From: Larix kaempferi
Lineage: Eukaryota > Streptophyta > Pinopsida > Pinales > Pinaceae
Assembly (NCBI GenBank): GCA_027924585.1
Contig: BSBM01000190.1
Location: 5,838,501-5,902,500 of the forward strand
Direction of reading: 5' to 3'
DNA length: 64,000 bases
Made by a program: the position numbers and the translations under genes. Shown here in pieces: positions 9,935 through 21,554 of this stretch. The number at the start of each line of letters is the position of its first letter. Positions within the stretch are counted from its first letter, which is position 1. The notes beneath the pieces are model-generated. The model searched no databases. It saw nothing but the letters and a program-made list of their open reading frames with translations, and was not told where the DNA came from.

Positions 9935-11260
9935 TCACTTCTTCCTCGAAGTGTCATCAATCTGACGAACACCAAGCCTCTCCCTGAAGTACTCGAACTT
10001 CACCCTGGCTAGTGGCTTCGTTAGCACATCTACAATCTGCTCGTCCATCGCAATATACAGGAGCTTCACGGATCCTCTCTGCACCATATCCCTGATATAG
10101 TGATATTTGATCTCTATGTGTTTCGACCTGTCATGAAACACTAGGTTCTCGGACAGCTTCACACAACTCTAGTTATCACAAAAGATACTAGTAGCATCCA
10201 ACGGGAGATCAAATAACTCAGACAGTAGCTTCCGTAGCCATACTGCCTCACAACTAGCTGAACAGGCTGCAACATACTCTGCCTCAGCTATACTCAGTGC
10301 TACGTAGGACTGCTTCCTGCTAAACCAAGAGATCACACCTGATCCCATACTGAAGCAACATCCAGATGTACTCTTCCTATCTGTAGCACTGCTAGCCCAA
10401 TCTGAATCAACATAACCCTACAGGTTAAACTTTTGATTCGCTTCATACTTGAGCCCATAATCCACTGTACCCTTCAGGTACCTCAGAACATGCTTTATAG
10501 AAACCAGGTGAACACTCCTCGGATTCGTCAGGAATTGGCTCAATGTGTTCACCGCAAAGTAAATATCTGGTCTCGTATTCGTCAGGTACATCAAGGACCC
10601 AATCATCTGACGATACACCGTGACATCAACCGGATCAGATGAAGCATCACACAGAAGCTTCAGGTTCGATGCCATAGGTGTGGACATATCCTTGCAGTCC
10701 ATCATCCCGAACCTCTTCAGGATCTCTACTACATACTTCCCTTGTCCAAGGAAGATTCCATCTGCACTCTACCACACCTCCATGCCAAAAAACAAATAGT
10801 GCATCATCCCCAAGTTCTCCATCTCGAAATCGGCAGCAAGCTTCCTCTGTGTGTCAGCAATCAATCTGTCATCTCCTGTTACAAACAGGTCATCCACATA
10901 CAGGAGTAGAATCACAGGATTCCCTTCCTCAACCTTGTAGTAAAGGTTGGAATCCGCTTCACTCTTGGTAAAGCCCAAACTGGATAGAAAGTTGTCTATC
11001 CTACCAAGTTCTGCACACATATATGACTACACCATTCAAGAAGGCTGTCTTGAAATCCATCTGGTGTATCTTCTATTTCATCACTTTTATATTTCTCTAT
11101 CCTGCCATCTACAGCATGCTTGATCTCATAGTTCCATTTGGAAGTCACAACAGACTTCCCTTTAGCTCTTGGGACCGCATCCCAAACATCATTCTTCATG
11201 ATCGATGAATCATGGCATTCTTCCCGTATCCTGGGAACTTCAATATCTTCAATAGATAAT
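9935..11260 (-). pseudogene. Ty1/copia pol remnant (RT, RNase H) of Copia-1
   Basis: On the minus strand, RT begins near 11205 with NDVWDAVPRAKGKSVVTSKW, then loses a middle segment. It resumes at 10975 with FLSSLGFTKSEADSNLYY and the polymerase motif LLLYVDDLFVTG (YVDD intact). Next come YRQMIGSLMYLTNTRPDI near 10600 and an RNase H reading STSGCCFSMGSGVISWFSRK with AEYVAACSA (10400-10240). The tail carries VLTKPLARVKFEYFRERLGV and stops near 9935. Faults are the RT deletion, several frameshifts and a nonsense codon after FCDN in RNase H. The lineage looks Tork-like, but that is a guess. Confidence 0.85.
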
Positions 11261-12767
11261 TTTGTTGCTTGAACAAATGTTGTAGTCCTTCTTTTGTAGG
11301 TGAAGGTATACGGTCTTTTCTACAAAACAAGTTAAATTGCATGATTAGAAACATCTCATAATTTTCAGACAAATTCTTACACATAAAGAAATATGTCATA
11401 CAGTCATGCAATTATTTTAGCCAATGCTTCAATACAACATTTATCCATGTTCCACAACTTTCTAGATGCCTTCCAGTCTCTACTAGAACATTGTTAAGAG
11501 TTTGCACTACTCCCAACATCTCAACAAAGAGGTTTCATTCTAGATAAGTAGCACTGGAATGTTGTACAGTGCCATAGGCCACTTACCCATCACATGCATA
11601 TTAGTAGTATACTGTTCATTAATGCAATCATTCTAATATGCACAATACATATCCTAAGTCTAGGAACACGAGCATATACATCATTAAAATTTTTATTTAA
11701 ACAAACAAATATGTAAGAAATGATAATTAAAAATACTTATCTTTGTTTGGTTGCTGGGTGGACTCCCTCTGAGTCTTTGCTTCCTTGCAGGAGCTGCTGA
11801 AGTAGCTTCTTCTACACCTTTCTGTTGTGGAATGTAGAAAGATGGTCAACTCCCTCTGAATATCTGCATCCTTGTAGAAACTACTGAAGTGTGCTCTTTT
11901 GCTTTCTTGCAGGAACAACTGGAGTGTGCTCCTCTTCATCTTTGCTTCCTAGATTACCTATCCTTGAACTTACATCCATCCTTAATCACTATGCATGCTT
12001 ATTAGTATCATCTTTGTGTTATCCTTGAGGTCTCATACATAATCACACATTTATTAGTATAATCTTAATACTATCAAAACACAATAATCTTAAACATGTA
12101 TAGTCATGATCATTCACAGATAATAAACATTAGTATTCAAGGTTTCAGGGAAGTCTTCTTTTACTCATGCATATTCTTATTTGATCATAGGACTCTTTTG
12201 ATTAGTTAAATCATCAATGCATAAACCCGTGATTACTCAAACCTATACCTTCATGATTGTTCTGGTTAGTCATATCATCAATTATGGTAAGAAACATAAT
12301 ATGCATACAGCCATGACTATTCGAACCTATGACTTCATGAATAATCATTATCAACAACACAACAGTATAAGATCCTAACACAAGGTAGGATTCTAGCTTG
12401 ATATAGGAAAAACATACCTGGATTAGCATGCTAGCTAGTTATGTCTAACATACCCGCATAATGTCTTCTAGTTCTCTTCAGTGACTTGTGTTAGTAACCT
12501 GCATGTCTCATAGGTTAACCATTGTAGGGCCAAGTTATACATACCTCGAAAGTAGATCTTCTATGTGATCCATGACAATGGATGAATCTTTGTCTTCATG
12601 TCACCATGATCATATGTTCTTGAAGTAGAACATGATTTGTATTTCTTGGTGTACCTTTTATGTTAGCGAACAACATAAACCTCATACAACATCACAATAC
12701 ATTAGTACATTCATAAGTGTCAAAACCTTAATCAATGAATATCTTCTATTAAGGTGATACGACAAGT
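11261..12767 (-). other. Internal Copia-1 sequence without clear coding content
   Basis: Where integrase and gag-pol would be expected on the minus strand, I find only short broken frames. A degenerate repeat of about 80 bases around CTCCCTCTGA and TGCAGGA lies at 11755-11945. Either the coding part has been replaced by unrelated sequence or it has decayed beyond recognition by eye. Confidence 0.45.
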
Positions 12768-12983
12768 CTAGTAATTAATCAAGATTGTACTGTAATGATA
12801 TGAAGACAAACATATGATAAAATTAACCATGAAACATACCTGTAAGCCATACCTGTCAAGATTGCTTGTAATCTTCTTATGGAAGGCCTTAGCCTCATCT
12901 CCCTCTGAGACAGGAACTTCTTCACTTATGCAGGTGACCAATCCATCTTCTTCTAGGATTAACCCAATCCACTTGATTTGCAA
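12768..12983 (-). pseudogene. Short ORF at gag-start position of Copia-1
   Basis: The minus strand reads MQIKWIGLILEEDGLVTCIS and continues EEVPVSEGDEAKAFHKKI. It lies about 1.15 kb inside the primer site, where copia gag begins. I do not recognise a domain firmly; the position and acidic start are all that support gag. Confidence 0.3.
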
Positions 12984-13176
12984 GAACTAGACCTGGAGCT
13001 GGATTAGGGTTTGTCAAAGAAACCCCAAAAATTCAAACTTTTAATTTCAAAATTCTGAAAGGATAGAAATATGCGCCTTGATGAGCTGATCAAGTTGGTA
13101 TATTGAGAATTTGAAAACTGCAAAGTTTCACCCCTCGAAATTGCCTTTTAGATTTCCGGATTCACTCGGGAGGACC

Positions 13177-13490
13177 CTGAATTAGGGTTTGAGTTTCCCG
13201 GAGCTTCACCCAACCAAAATATTTGATTCAAATCTCTAAGCTTTGATTTTTCTGAGGAGCTTCCAGCCGTGGTCACAGATTTCCAAAATTCCAAGTTTTG
13301 CAGAAGCCCTAATTTTCCATCTTTCCGATCAAAGTCCCGAACTAGGGTTTAGTCAAGCCCGGCCTTCTGCCCAACCAAAAAATCTGATATTGGTCTCTAA
13401 ATTTCAATTTTGATGAGTAACATCCAGCCATGGTCTCCGATTACAAAAATTCCAACTTTCTCCGAAGCCCTAAATTCCAGAAGCCATGAA
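13177..13490 (-). repeat. Diverged tandem duplication (~160 bp) in Copia-1 leader
   Basis: Units start near 13177 and 13337 with GAA(T/C)TAGGGTTT. They share CCCAACCAAAA, TCTCTAA(G/A), CCAGCC(G/A)TGGTC and GAAGCCCTAA in the same order. The divergence is clear, so the duplication predates this insertion. The leader continues to the primer site at 14138 with no ORF. Confidence 0.65.
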
Positions 13491-14126
13491 TGAAGGTGCT
13501 AAAAAATAATTATGTTTTGACAGAAATATGTACCTGATTGTTTCTGGTGTAACTCTGAACTTTTCAATCCACAGGGTCTGAACAAGTTTCCTGAGATATC
13601 CCGACCTGTTATCTTTCCATCCCGACAGGTCTGATCTCAATTGGATTCTCTGAGAGAGAGTTATGCCAAGTTTTGCAACGTGACCTGTTTATGGGATAAT
13701 ACATGAGAGAGAACTTGTACAGCGTGACATGTGTCACTGGTTCAACTTCGGCCTCTAAAAACTTTTTATGAGATAGTACAGTCTTTGTACTACCTATATC
13801 TTTTTACGAAATTTCATTTGAAGCTTTCTATCCCAAGTTATGACTTTTTTACCAAGGTCACCTGATTTTGACTCAGATCTGGAAGAGGCGGAAACCGTAT
13901 ATTGTACAGATCATAAATCTCAAAGTTCAACGAATTAGAGGTTGTCCTTTGGACACAGGGTACATGTGGATCTGATCTTCGACCTGTACGAGTTTCAGAT
14001 CCAAAAACTTCGTCAGAATGGATTTATAGTGAAAGTGCTACGATGACTGGTTTTTGCTATATCAAGCCCTAGCATCGTAAGTGCAACAAGTGTCATACAT
14101 GCCATATCATGCCTTCTTTCAGGCTA

Positions 14127-14138
14127 GCTCTGATACCA
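14127..14138 (-). promoter_or_regulatory. Primer binding site of Copia-1
   Basis: The minus strand reads TGGTATCAGAGC directly after the LTR end ATTTAACA. This is the standard plant initiator Met-tRNA complement. Confidence 0.9.
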
Positions 14139-14826
14139 TGTTAAATTTTCAGAATTTACTTCAATCTGATCTAGGATCTTAACTGAGAGAACAACATGTA
14201 CAGCAAATCTACAGCATATCAATCATGGACACAATAATGCAAGCACACAAGAGACACAGAGTTTACTTGGGGAAAACCATAAAGGTGAAAAACCCCAATA
14301 ACTTCCTCAGACATAGATAGAGAAATGATACAACCAGAATACAAGAGATAGTCTTCTCCTAGCAGCAGAGCCTCCTCCTCCACAAGTGCGCCACTCTCCC
14401 AAGTGTGAGTGAGAATAGAATGTGTAAAATGAGAGAGACACACTCTCTATTTATACACTAACTTGACTTGACCTTTACTCAACTAGGTCGGCCTCAACTT
14501 AACCACTTAACATAATGCTGATTGAGCCGACCCCCACTAGGGTGGTCTAATAACCCTTTGACCCACATGGCCGACCCCCAATAGGGTGGTCTAATAACCC
14601 TTTGACCCACATGACTTATACAGGGCCGACCCCAACAAGGTGGTCTAACAACCCATCAAGTATAAGTTACGATAGTTACAATATAAATGAAAACACTTCC
14701 GTATAGAGGAATAATAACATCTCTATAGGAATGCAACCACTTCCATATAGAGGAATAATAACATCTCTATAGGAATACAATATACATATATGTGAAATAC
14801 ATTCCGAAGTTACATATACATTAACA
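14139..14826 (-). repeat. 5' LTR of Copia-1 (688 bp)
   Basis: Matches 7785-8430. It is 42 bases longer because of a short internal tandem duplication around TATAGAGGAATAATAACATC (about 14690-14780). GGCCGACCCC(C/A)A phrases recur three times inside each LTR. Confidence 0.85.
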
Positions 14827-15425
14827 ATATGCATGTTGCAAACTCGATTGTATTCCCCAAGGGTCAATTTTCTCTTCCCACAACTTGTTTTTGGGTGCCA
14901 CAATTTGGGAAATCCATGGACACAATGTTTTGTGAATCCCATAGTTAAAAACATTTTCCTATGCCCAACATATGTGCTTGTTGTGTGTGGAAGAGAATGT
15001 TGGGGTTTGAGTTTGGCTTGAGCTTGAGTGTTCTCATTTCCTTGTAGAAATCATGCCCAGCTCGGGGGTGGAAACTGTGTTGAGAGATTGGTGAGCACAA
15101 TTGGTTTATGGCTTGGTGGAATGTTGCAGTTGCATAGCCTGTTTCTTGAGACAACTTCACCATCAAGATAATTATTCTCTTCGTGTGTTAAATTATGCGA
15201 TGTTTTAATTATTGATTGTTGTAATTATGCTGACAAATGCATGATAGATGTATGTGGATAGTTTAATTCCGTTGTGCATGTTTATTTTGATTTGCATATG
15301 CACACATGTTTTTTATCGACTTACATGAATTTGTTCATGATGAATGGGGTTGAGTTTGTAAAATCCCAGATCTTTAGTCATGTTCCCTTACTTGCATTGG
15401 ATCAATGGGAGGGGACATGACATTG

Positions 15426-15437
15426 TGGTATCAGAGC
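15426..15437 (+). promoter_or_regulatory. Primer binding site of LTR-A
   Basis: TGGTATCAGAGC, three bases after the LTR end ACATGACA. Met-tRNA type. Confidence 0.9.
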
Positions 15438-15589
15438 ACAAGTTACAACATCTTACCTAAATGGGATAACTTGAGCAAGTTGAATTGGAAAGGTTGTTCC
15501 TTGATCACCTCTGATCATTAGGAAAATTTCAAAAAAAATTCAAAAATTTTCTAAGTTTTTTTTAAAGTTTTTGTTTAAGTGTATGTCGG

Positions 15590-16075
15590 TGCAAAAATCG
15601 AAAAGAGCGCCAAAATGATCCGTGAGAAATTGGGAAAGTCGTCGATACATTTCAGAGAGAAATCGAAAAGTTGTTGAAAAAGGGATATTTTGACGAAAAC
15701 AAACTAAGTGTGTCGATCGACAACAAATGGAAATTGCGTCGAAATAGGTCGGCGCAAAACTAAAACATGTGTCGATAGATGGAAAAATTGGAAGTTGCAT
15801 CGATCGGCGACAAATTCAAAAGGTCATCGAAACAAGTCGGTGGAAAACACAAAGTTGCGCTACTCGGAAACAAATTCAAAAAGTTGTCGAAATAGGTCAA
15901 CGAAAAAATTGAAATTGCATCAATCGACAAGAAAGTGAAAAGTGCAACGAAATGGGTCGAGGAGAAATTGAAAGCGCGCTGATCCACTAAAAAATGAAAA
16001 TCACAACGAAAAGGGGTCGGTGACAAATTGAAAAGTGTGCCGATCATAGACAAATTGAAAATGCGACAAGGAGGA
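15590..16075 (+). repeat. Degenerate GTCGA-rich minisatellite in LTR-A leader
   Basis: Units of about 60-65 bases, roughly seven copies, combine (G/T)(T/C)CGATCG(A/G)C with ACAAATT(C/G)AAAA or GAAATTG and GTCG(A/G)(A/C)(A/G). They are strongly diverged. The longest frames through it (15708-15938 + and 15760-16053 -) are repeat-encoded, low-complexity peptides and are not called as genes. Confidence 0.65.
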
Positions 16076-16332
16076 AAGCCCCCTTGACCCCTGTCCTCCC
16101 CCTAAGACAGCTGTTGATTGTGAGAAAATTCTATGATCTAACAAAATTGTTAATATGATATTTTTCGAAATGCATGAAAATAATTTATGAATTTCTGAGA
16201 ATATAATGTAGCTAACAATTTTATTTATGAACAAATTTTGCATAATCATAGTCACATCAAAGGAATTTAAAGCATTCCACATAATGCAGTTTGGAAAATT
16301 TTGGTCGTGGTTGCGCCAAGAAGATCAGCATC

Positions 16333-16986
16333 ATGGATGATGCACAGGATCCCTATGAGCCTGAGACAGATTCCATGGGGGAGAACATACAAATTGAGAA
16401 TGTTGAAACAAAATCCAATGGGAGAAGAAACCAAGAGACTCCCCCAGGTATTGCAGCCACCATGAGGACCCTAAGGGTGGATTTGTAGAGTTGTAGAGAA
16501 GATAATGAAAGGCTAATTAAAGTTCAGGAAGAACAAAATCAACTGAATGCAACCATGCTACAGAGTTTGACAGACATTCAAAGGAGGATTAACTCTGAGA
16601 ATCACTCAACAAATCCAGAAAGGAGTGGAAGTAGTTCAAGGAGAAATTCCCACAAGAGATTCAATAACTCAAGAAGAGTTTCTAGAGATAGGACCTATAC
16701 TCCATAAATATATTCTAGTGGATCATCTAACTCTAAAGAATCCATTGAAGGTTCAAGCTCTTCATCCCACAGGATTAAGAGGAAGAGGCATTACAAGAAC
16801 AATTCACATAGGGAATTTAAGAAAGCCAAACCTCCTACATTTGATGGTGAGGTAAAATATGGTCAAGAAGCTAAAGTTTGGGTTCTTGGGATGAGGAAGT
16901 ATTTCCAATCCCAATACTACTCTGGAAATATGAAGTCAAGGGTATACATATTCAACTTAAATGATAGTGCATGCCATATGAGATAG
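16333..16986 (+). pseudogene. gag remnant of LTR-A
   Basis: One frame runs from ATG 16333 to a stop at 16984-16986, broken by a TAG at 16486 and a TAA near 16705. The N-terminal part is acidic and polar, then Ser/Arg/Lys-rich. The C-terminal part reads KKAKPPTFDGEVKYGQEAKV followed by WVLGMRKYFQSQYYSGNMKS and RVYIFNLNDSA. This matches the opening of plant gypsy gag (PPxFDGE...W...M..YF...Y....K......L.G.A). The usual continuation with WW and the rest of gag, zinc knuckle and pol is absent. The element is therefore a gag-only (TR-GAG or LARD-like) element. Confidence 0.7.
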
Positions 16987-16999
16987 TCATTGTTAAGGC

Positions 17000-19515
17000 C
17001 ATAATGTATTTTGAATGGTAACACTATAGTGCTACACAGGTATCCCATGAACTCCCTACTGGTGTTAAATTGGGATGAAACCTCTTTTCCAACAACCAAG
17101 GAGTGAGCAAACTCCTAACGTGTTGTTTGGGTGGAGAAGGAAGGAACCCACATAAGTTAACCAAGTGATTGGGGAGATTGTTGGGTGATGTGTCAAGCAA
17201 TTAGCTATACCTTCCCACACATCATGGTGGAATGCATGATAGGGAATTATGGTATTCATGAATCAATGCAAGGCGGCATTGAGTGGATATACGTTAAAAT
17301 ATTATGTAAACTTTGTGATTGTTTATGCATATGTATGGGTACATATGTTTAGAGGCATTGTGTGAATGCATGGTTGCGGAATATAATTGATTGTAATTCA
17401 TTAATAACTGAATTAATAGAATTATTGGAAATTATGAGATCATTTCATGAGTTGCTATGTATGCAGGAAAGTGATTGCATGAAGAAGGTAGTCATTTTTT
17501 ATAAGCTACCAAGAATTCTCTGTTGGGAGGACAGGGTTTCCTGAATGGATACGATTGTGTAATCATGAGAATTGGAAGTTTTATTAAAATAGCATAGATA
17601 ATGCGACTGTATCTTGCAATTTTATTGTGATAATGATGCACATAAAGTAAATGTATTTCATTGTCTTTGAGATATTAACAACTGATAGTGTTTGAATTAT
17701 TGAGTATTATAATTCTGAGTCGATCACTTCAGTGACTGTTGTAACATTTACAATGAAATATTATATGCATGGATGCTCACAAAGTGTTTTCCTGATTGAA
17801 AATTCCATATTACGGGTAGAATTGTCTTGGATATGGAAATGTGGGTAAGTCCATAATAAAGACTAGAATCTACCATGTGCACAAGCCAAAAATTTTGAGA
17901 AGAATCTCATGATTGTGAAACTGAATTTATGTACGAAACATATTGTAAATTTTAGATTTGAAATTTTGCTAATAATTACTATTGATTGTTTGGCTTATAT
18001 AGAATTGTGTCAAGAGAAAATGCCATAGGTGAATGTCGAGGTTATGAAAGAAAGTGTAAATACATTAAGGATGAAGTTCTACCACTTGCATGATCCAAAC
18101 AATATAATGGTTAAATAAATCTAATTTCTGTAGGAGACACAATTGTAAATTCAGATTCGAATATGGTTATTAATGGCATTGATTGGTTGATTGTTTGTGA
18201 ATTGTGTTAGGAGGACACATTGCAAGAAGACCATGTGTTATGGCCTGCAAGAGCTAAACATCATGAGAAGAAACTCATGTTTTGGAAATCTAGTCTCCAT
18301 ATGAAACAAATTTGAAAATTTATGATTGAAATTATTATGATAACATTCATGTGAACTGCATGCTTGTATATAATGAAGGTGAGATTGGGGAAAATGTTGG
18401 CTATTGGAGTTGAAAACACAAAAGAGAAGGCCAAAAGTGTCTTGGGTTTGAGAAACCCTGCAAAAATTCCTTACATGTGCTTGTCTCTCTGCAATGTCAT
18501 TAAACCTGGTAAGAGCATGGGCACTCAGGAGGCTTTCATGGGCATTGGTAACCTTTCTACGCTCACACTAAAGAGCACTAGAGGGATGGGTATTCCCTAG
18601 GGACTATGCCGCAGCAAAGGGGTACCATCCTTGTGTTGTGTGAGTAGGTATTGTGGGGCCATGCTAGCATGTAGTCAATTGAGTTACCTATGGAGTTCCT
18701 GTAGGGAACCACTAGTTTTCATAGAAGAAGGAGCCATGTGATTGTATTCTTTTGTTTTACTTCCTGATAAACCCAGTAGAGACACTGGATTGAAAATGGT
18801 TTATGTATGCTTGATAAACCTAGTTGGAGAACTGGCTTAGCATACTGGTTAATGGGGTTCCGAATAAACCCAATCGACGTACTAGCTTGGCATTGGTTAC
18901 TTGAATGATGTAGTGCATGCAGTGCACTAGCGTAACATTTGACTTATACATATGCACAAATGATCCGATGCTTGCAGAAAATTGGTTACCTTTTGATGCA
19001 CACCCTGAAGAGCACTAGAAGGGGTGGGTACACTTGAGGTACTGTGTAGTAGAGAAGAGGTACCATCCTTGTGTTAGGTGGGGCAGGTCTTGTGGGTGCC
19101 ATAGTTATCTGAAGTCAATGTGGGATACCTGTGGAGCTAAAGGAAGACGTTTTTGAATATAAGTATTTGGTTTACTTTGCATCTTATTGCTTATTTAATG
19201 TGAATATACATGTGTATATGTTTCGGCTGCAGTTTTGAAACTCTTGTCAAGAGATGAATCCTATGAGAACGAATTTGACATGTGAATTGAATCATTGTTT
19301 GCGTATAGGTATTGTTAAATGTAAGGACCTTGATGGTATTTTAAGGATGCACTGGACATGTGTTTGTCCTAAAAGACTCAATGTGAGCAGCTAAATATTG
19401 GAAAGAGATCCAATGGATGTTAATGAAGAGAGAGAAAGAAATTGCAATTGCAGCTTGAAAGAAGGACAAGGAACCTTGCCAAAACTAAAGAGAACACCGA
19501 GGATGATGTTATTCC
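17000..19515 (+). other. Non-coding internal region of LTR-A with old duplications
   Basis: No pol-like frame is found. It contains a degenerate set of copies near 17880-18350, in which AGAAGAA(T/A)CTCATG, GAATTGTGT and GGAGACACA/GGACACA recur. ORFs at 17362-17544 and 18364-18600 have no recognisable domain. The region is AT-rich on average. Confidence 0.55.
18547..19140 (+). repeat. Direct repeat pair of ~140 bp, 437 bp apart, plus ~48-bp repeats between
   Basis: The repeat copies start at 18547 (GGTAACC) and 18984 (GGTTACC). They share AAGAGCACTAGA, a GGGTGGGTA-like block and GGGTACCATCCTTGTGTT. Between them, three diverged units of about 48 bases at 18765, 18812 and 18862 begin (T/G)(G/A)ATAAACC(C/T)A and contain ACTGG or ACTAG. 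Non-coding. Confidence 0.7.
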
Positions 19516-19529
19516 AAGGGGGAGGGGAT
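19516..19529 (+). promoter_or_regulatory. Polypurine tract of LTR-A
   Basis: AAGGGGGAGGGGAT directly before the 3' LTR TGTAACACCC at 19530. Confidence 0.85.
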
Positions 19530-20520
19530 TGTAACACCCTGATTTTGATCCCATTGCATTAAACTTGTAAATAATGAAATATCATTATAAAAGTCGTGGT
19601 GAGAATCTCAAGGCCAAGGCCCCGCCATCGATTTATCATTATGTATCGGTAGTTAAAAATCGGTGCATATGGTTTGTGTGCTATCTAGGCACAATATAAA
19701 TTACAAATATCATGTAAATGTGTATTTTAGTAAAATACCCACAACTAGCTATACAATGCAATGCAACAAGAGTATGGGGGAATGATTTTTACAAGGAATT
19801 GGGAGGGAAATATTCAAACCCTTGGAGCCAATAGTGTCAAGCCAAGTGTCAATGAGAGAACCCGTGAACCTTCAAATACCCATGTTGAATTTTGAACCCA
19901 ATCATTTATCTCTCCCAAGAGTTGATTGAAATAGTTATTATTTGGGGAAATGGAGAGGTATGGATGTCCAATTTTGGCTATGGGAAAACCACCATTTTGG
20001 GAAAATCGTGTTTGGATTCTTGGGCAAGTAAAGAGCCACTAAATTGCTCCCCAATCCTTTCTTCATGGATGTGTTTTTCTCTCTCACAAGTGGGGATCTA
20101 GCTAGGTGTTTTCCCTCAATTTTTTATGAGTTTTCCTTCATTTTCTCTAGTTGGGAGGTCATTTTTGTGTTGGAGAAGGACTGGGAGGAAGGGAGTCACA
20201 ATTTGGGGGTCCATAGAGGTCATTTTCTCCCTCTGAATTCCAATATTCCTGTTGGCAACTCGATTTTGTTTCCTAAGGGTCAATTTTCTCTTCCCACAAC
20301 TCGTTTTTGGGTGCCACGATTTGGGAAATCCATGGACACCATGTTTTGTGAATCCCATAGTTAAAAATGTTTTCCTATGCCCAACATATGTGCTTGCTAT
20401 GTGTGGAAGAGAATGTTTGGGTTTGAGTTGGGCTTGAGCTTGAGTGCTCTCATTTCCTTGTAGAAATCATGCCCAGCTCGGGGGTGGCAACTATGCTGAG
20501 AGATTGATGAGCACAATTGG
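19530..20520 (+). repeat. 3' LTR of LTR-A, left part
   Basis: Aligns with 7063-7784 plus the start of 14832-15422. The alignment breaks after CACAATTGG at 20520 and resumes at 37914 with CTATGGCTGGG. The right part is 37914-38229. Confidence 0.85.
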
Positions 20521-20526
20521 CCAGTG

Positions 20527-21529
20527 TGTAGGGACCGCAACCTGGGTCCCCATTTTCTCTTAATAAAATCATATATGTTCATTGTTTACATTCTTGTCAA
20601 AGTTTCTATTTTGTTTATGTTTTCATTTCTAGTTTTGTTTAAATTTCATGCCAGTAAAAAAAATATAACATTTACAATTACATTTATAGGCTTGAAATAG
20701 TTATATTTACTTTTTTATCTAATTCTAACAATTACTATTTGTGCAGGTGTAGCAGCAAATACATGTCTACTCATTCATAAAATTTCCATATTTCATAACT
20801 TGAAAATAATGATTTACAAGGTTAAAAATTAATTGTATACCTGAATGAGAAATACCTCTTAATAGCTAGTAGATCCCCCTTTGTTGCTGCTCTCTTTTGT
20901 TTCCCTTCTTGTTGTCCTGCAACCAAAACGTTTCCCCCAAACCTTATGAAACTCAACCATCCCAAACAAGTATGCCACCCTACCAACTGGTGAGGTCTCG
21001 CCGACAACCCAACTCCAAAGGTACCCCTTTGGACCCTCGAGCCCAAACCGAGTACCAGTCAACTAGCTAGATCCCTCTGTGAATTCTCCAACAAGAACCT
21101 GCTTTCTGCTCTCCTCTGTAAAATTCTATCTCTGCTATGAAAACTTCACCCAAAATATACTAAGGTAAATATCCCCCCAATCTCGCCTCTCTTCTTGACC
21201 TTATTCCCATGTCTTGCCGACTCTTCTCCCTGCCATTAATACCTTATCCTAAACATAAATGTTTTAGTCTCCAAGTCTTTCCTCGAGCCCATCCCCCATG
21301 ACTCCCATTAATGATTAAAATAATATATATATAATGTAATAAATGCATGGGTTGGCTCACATGTGTTTTGTTTTTACACGTTTCGACCGTATTAACTTCT
21401 AATTTACATTCTTGGGCTTGTAACTCAAGTTTCACAATTATAACTAATAATCATTTTATTTATTTATTTAATTAACTCAAAAGTCAACACTTGTTTATTA
21501 ATGGCATAAGGTATTATTTATAATTTACA
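20527..21529 (-). repeat. 3' LTR of Gypsy-1
   Basis: On the plus strand it begins TGTAGGGACC and ends ATAATTTACA. It aligns throughout with 35253-36267. The minus strand has GAAGGGTGGG (21530-21540) directly before it as the polypurine tract. Confidence 0.85.
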
Positions 21530-21554
21530 CCCACCCTTCAGGAAACTTTGTCCC

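Larger units (their letters stand above)
7785..14826 (-). mobile_element. Copia-1: Ty1/copia retrotransposon, internally deleted
   Basis: A 7.04-kb element inserted in the 5' LTR of LTR-A, with the 5-bp duplication ATATG at 7780-7784 and 14827-14831. On its own (minus) strand the order is: 5' LTR 14826-14139, primer site, leader and possible gag start (12983), pol remnant (11260-9935), a hairpin-rich and tandem-repeat 3' non-coding region (9853-8798), polypurine tract, and 3' LTR 8430-7785. Integrase and much of RT are missing, so it is non-autonomous now. The two LTRs are very similar apart from a short duplication in one, so insertion is fairly recent. Confidence 0.85.
7063..15422 (+). repeat. 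5' LTR of LTR-A, split by Copia-1
   Basis: The LTR pieces are 7063-7784 and 14832-15422. They align with the 3' LTR pieces (19530-20520 and 37914-38229) over their whole length. The first base is C instead of the expected T of TG. A conserved phrase near the start, AAGGCCAAGGCCCC, is shared with Solo-1 in inverse orientation, so the two LTR families are related. Confidence 0.85.

Noticed and set aside
15708-16053. ORFs on both strands in the GTCGA-rich repeat
   Set aside because: Low-complexity, repeat-encoded and without a proper start context.
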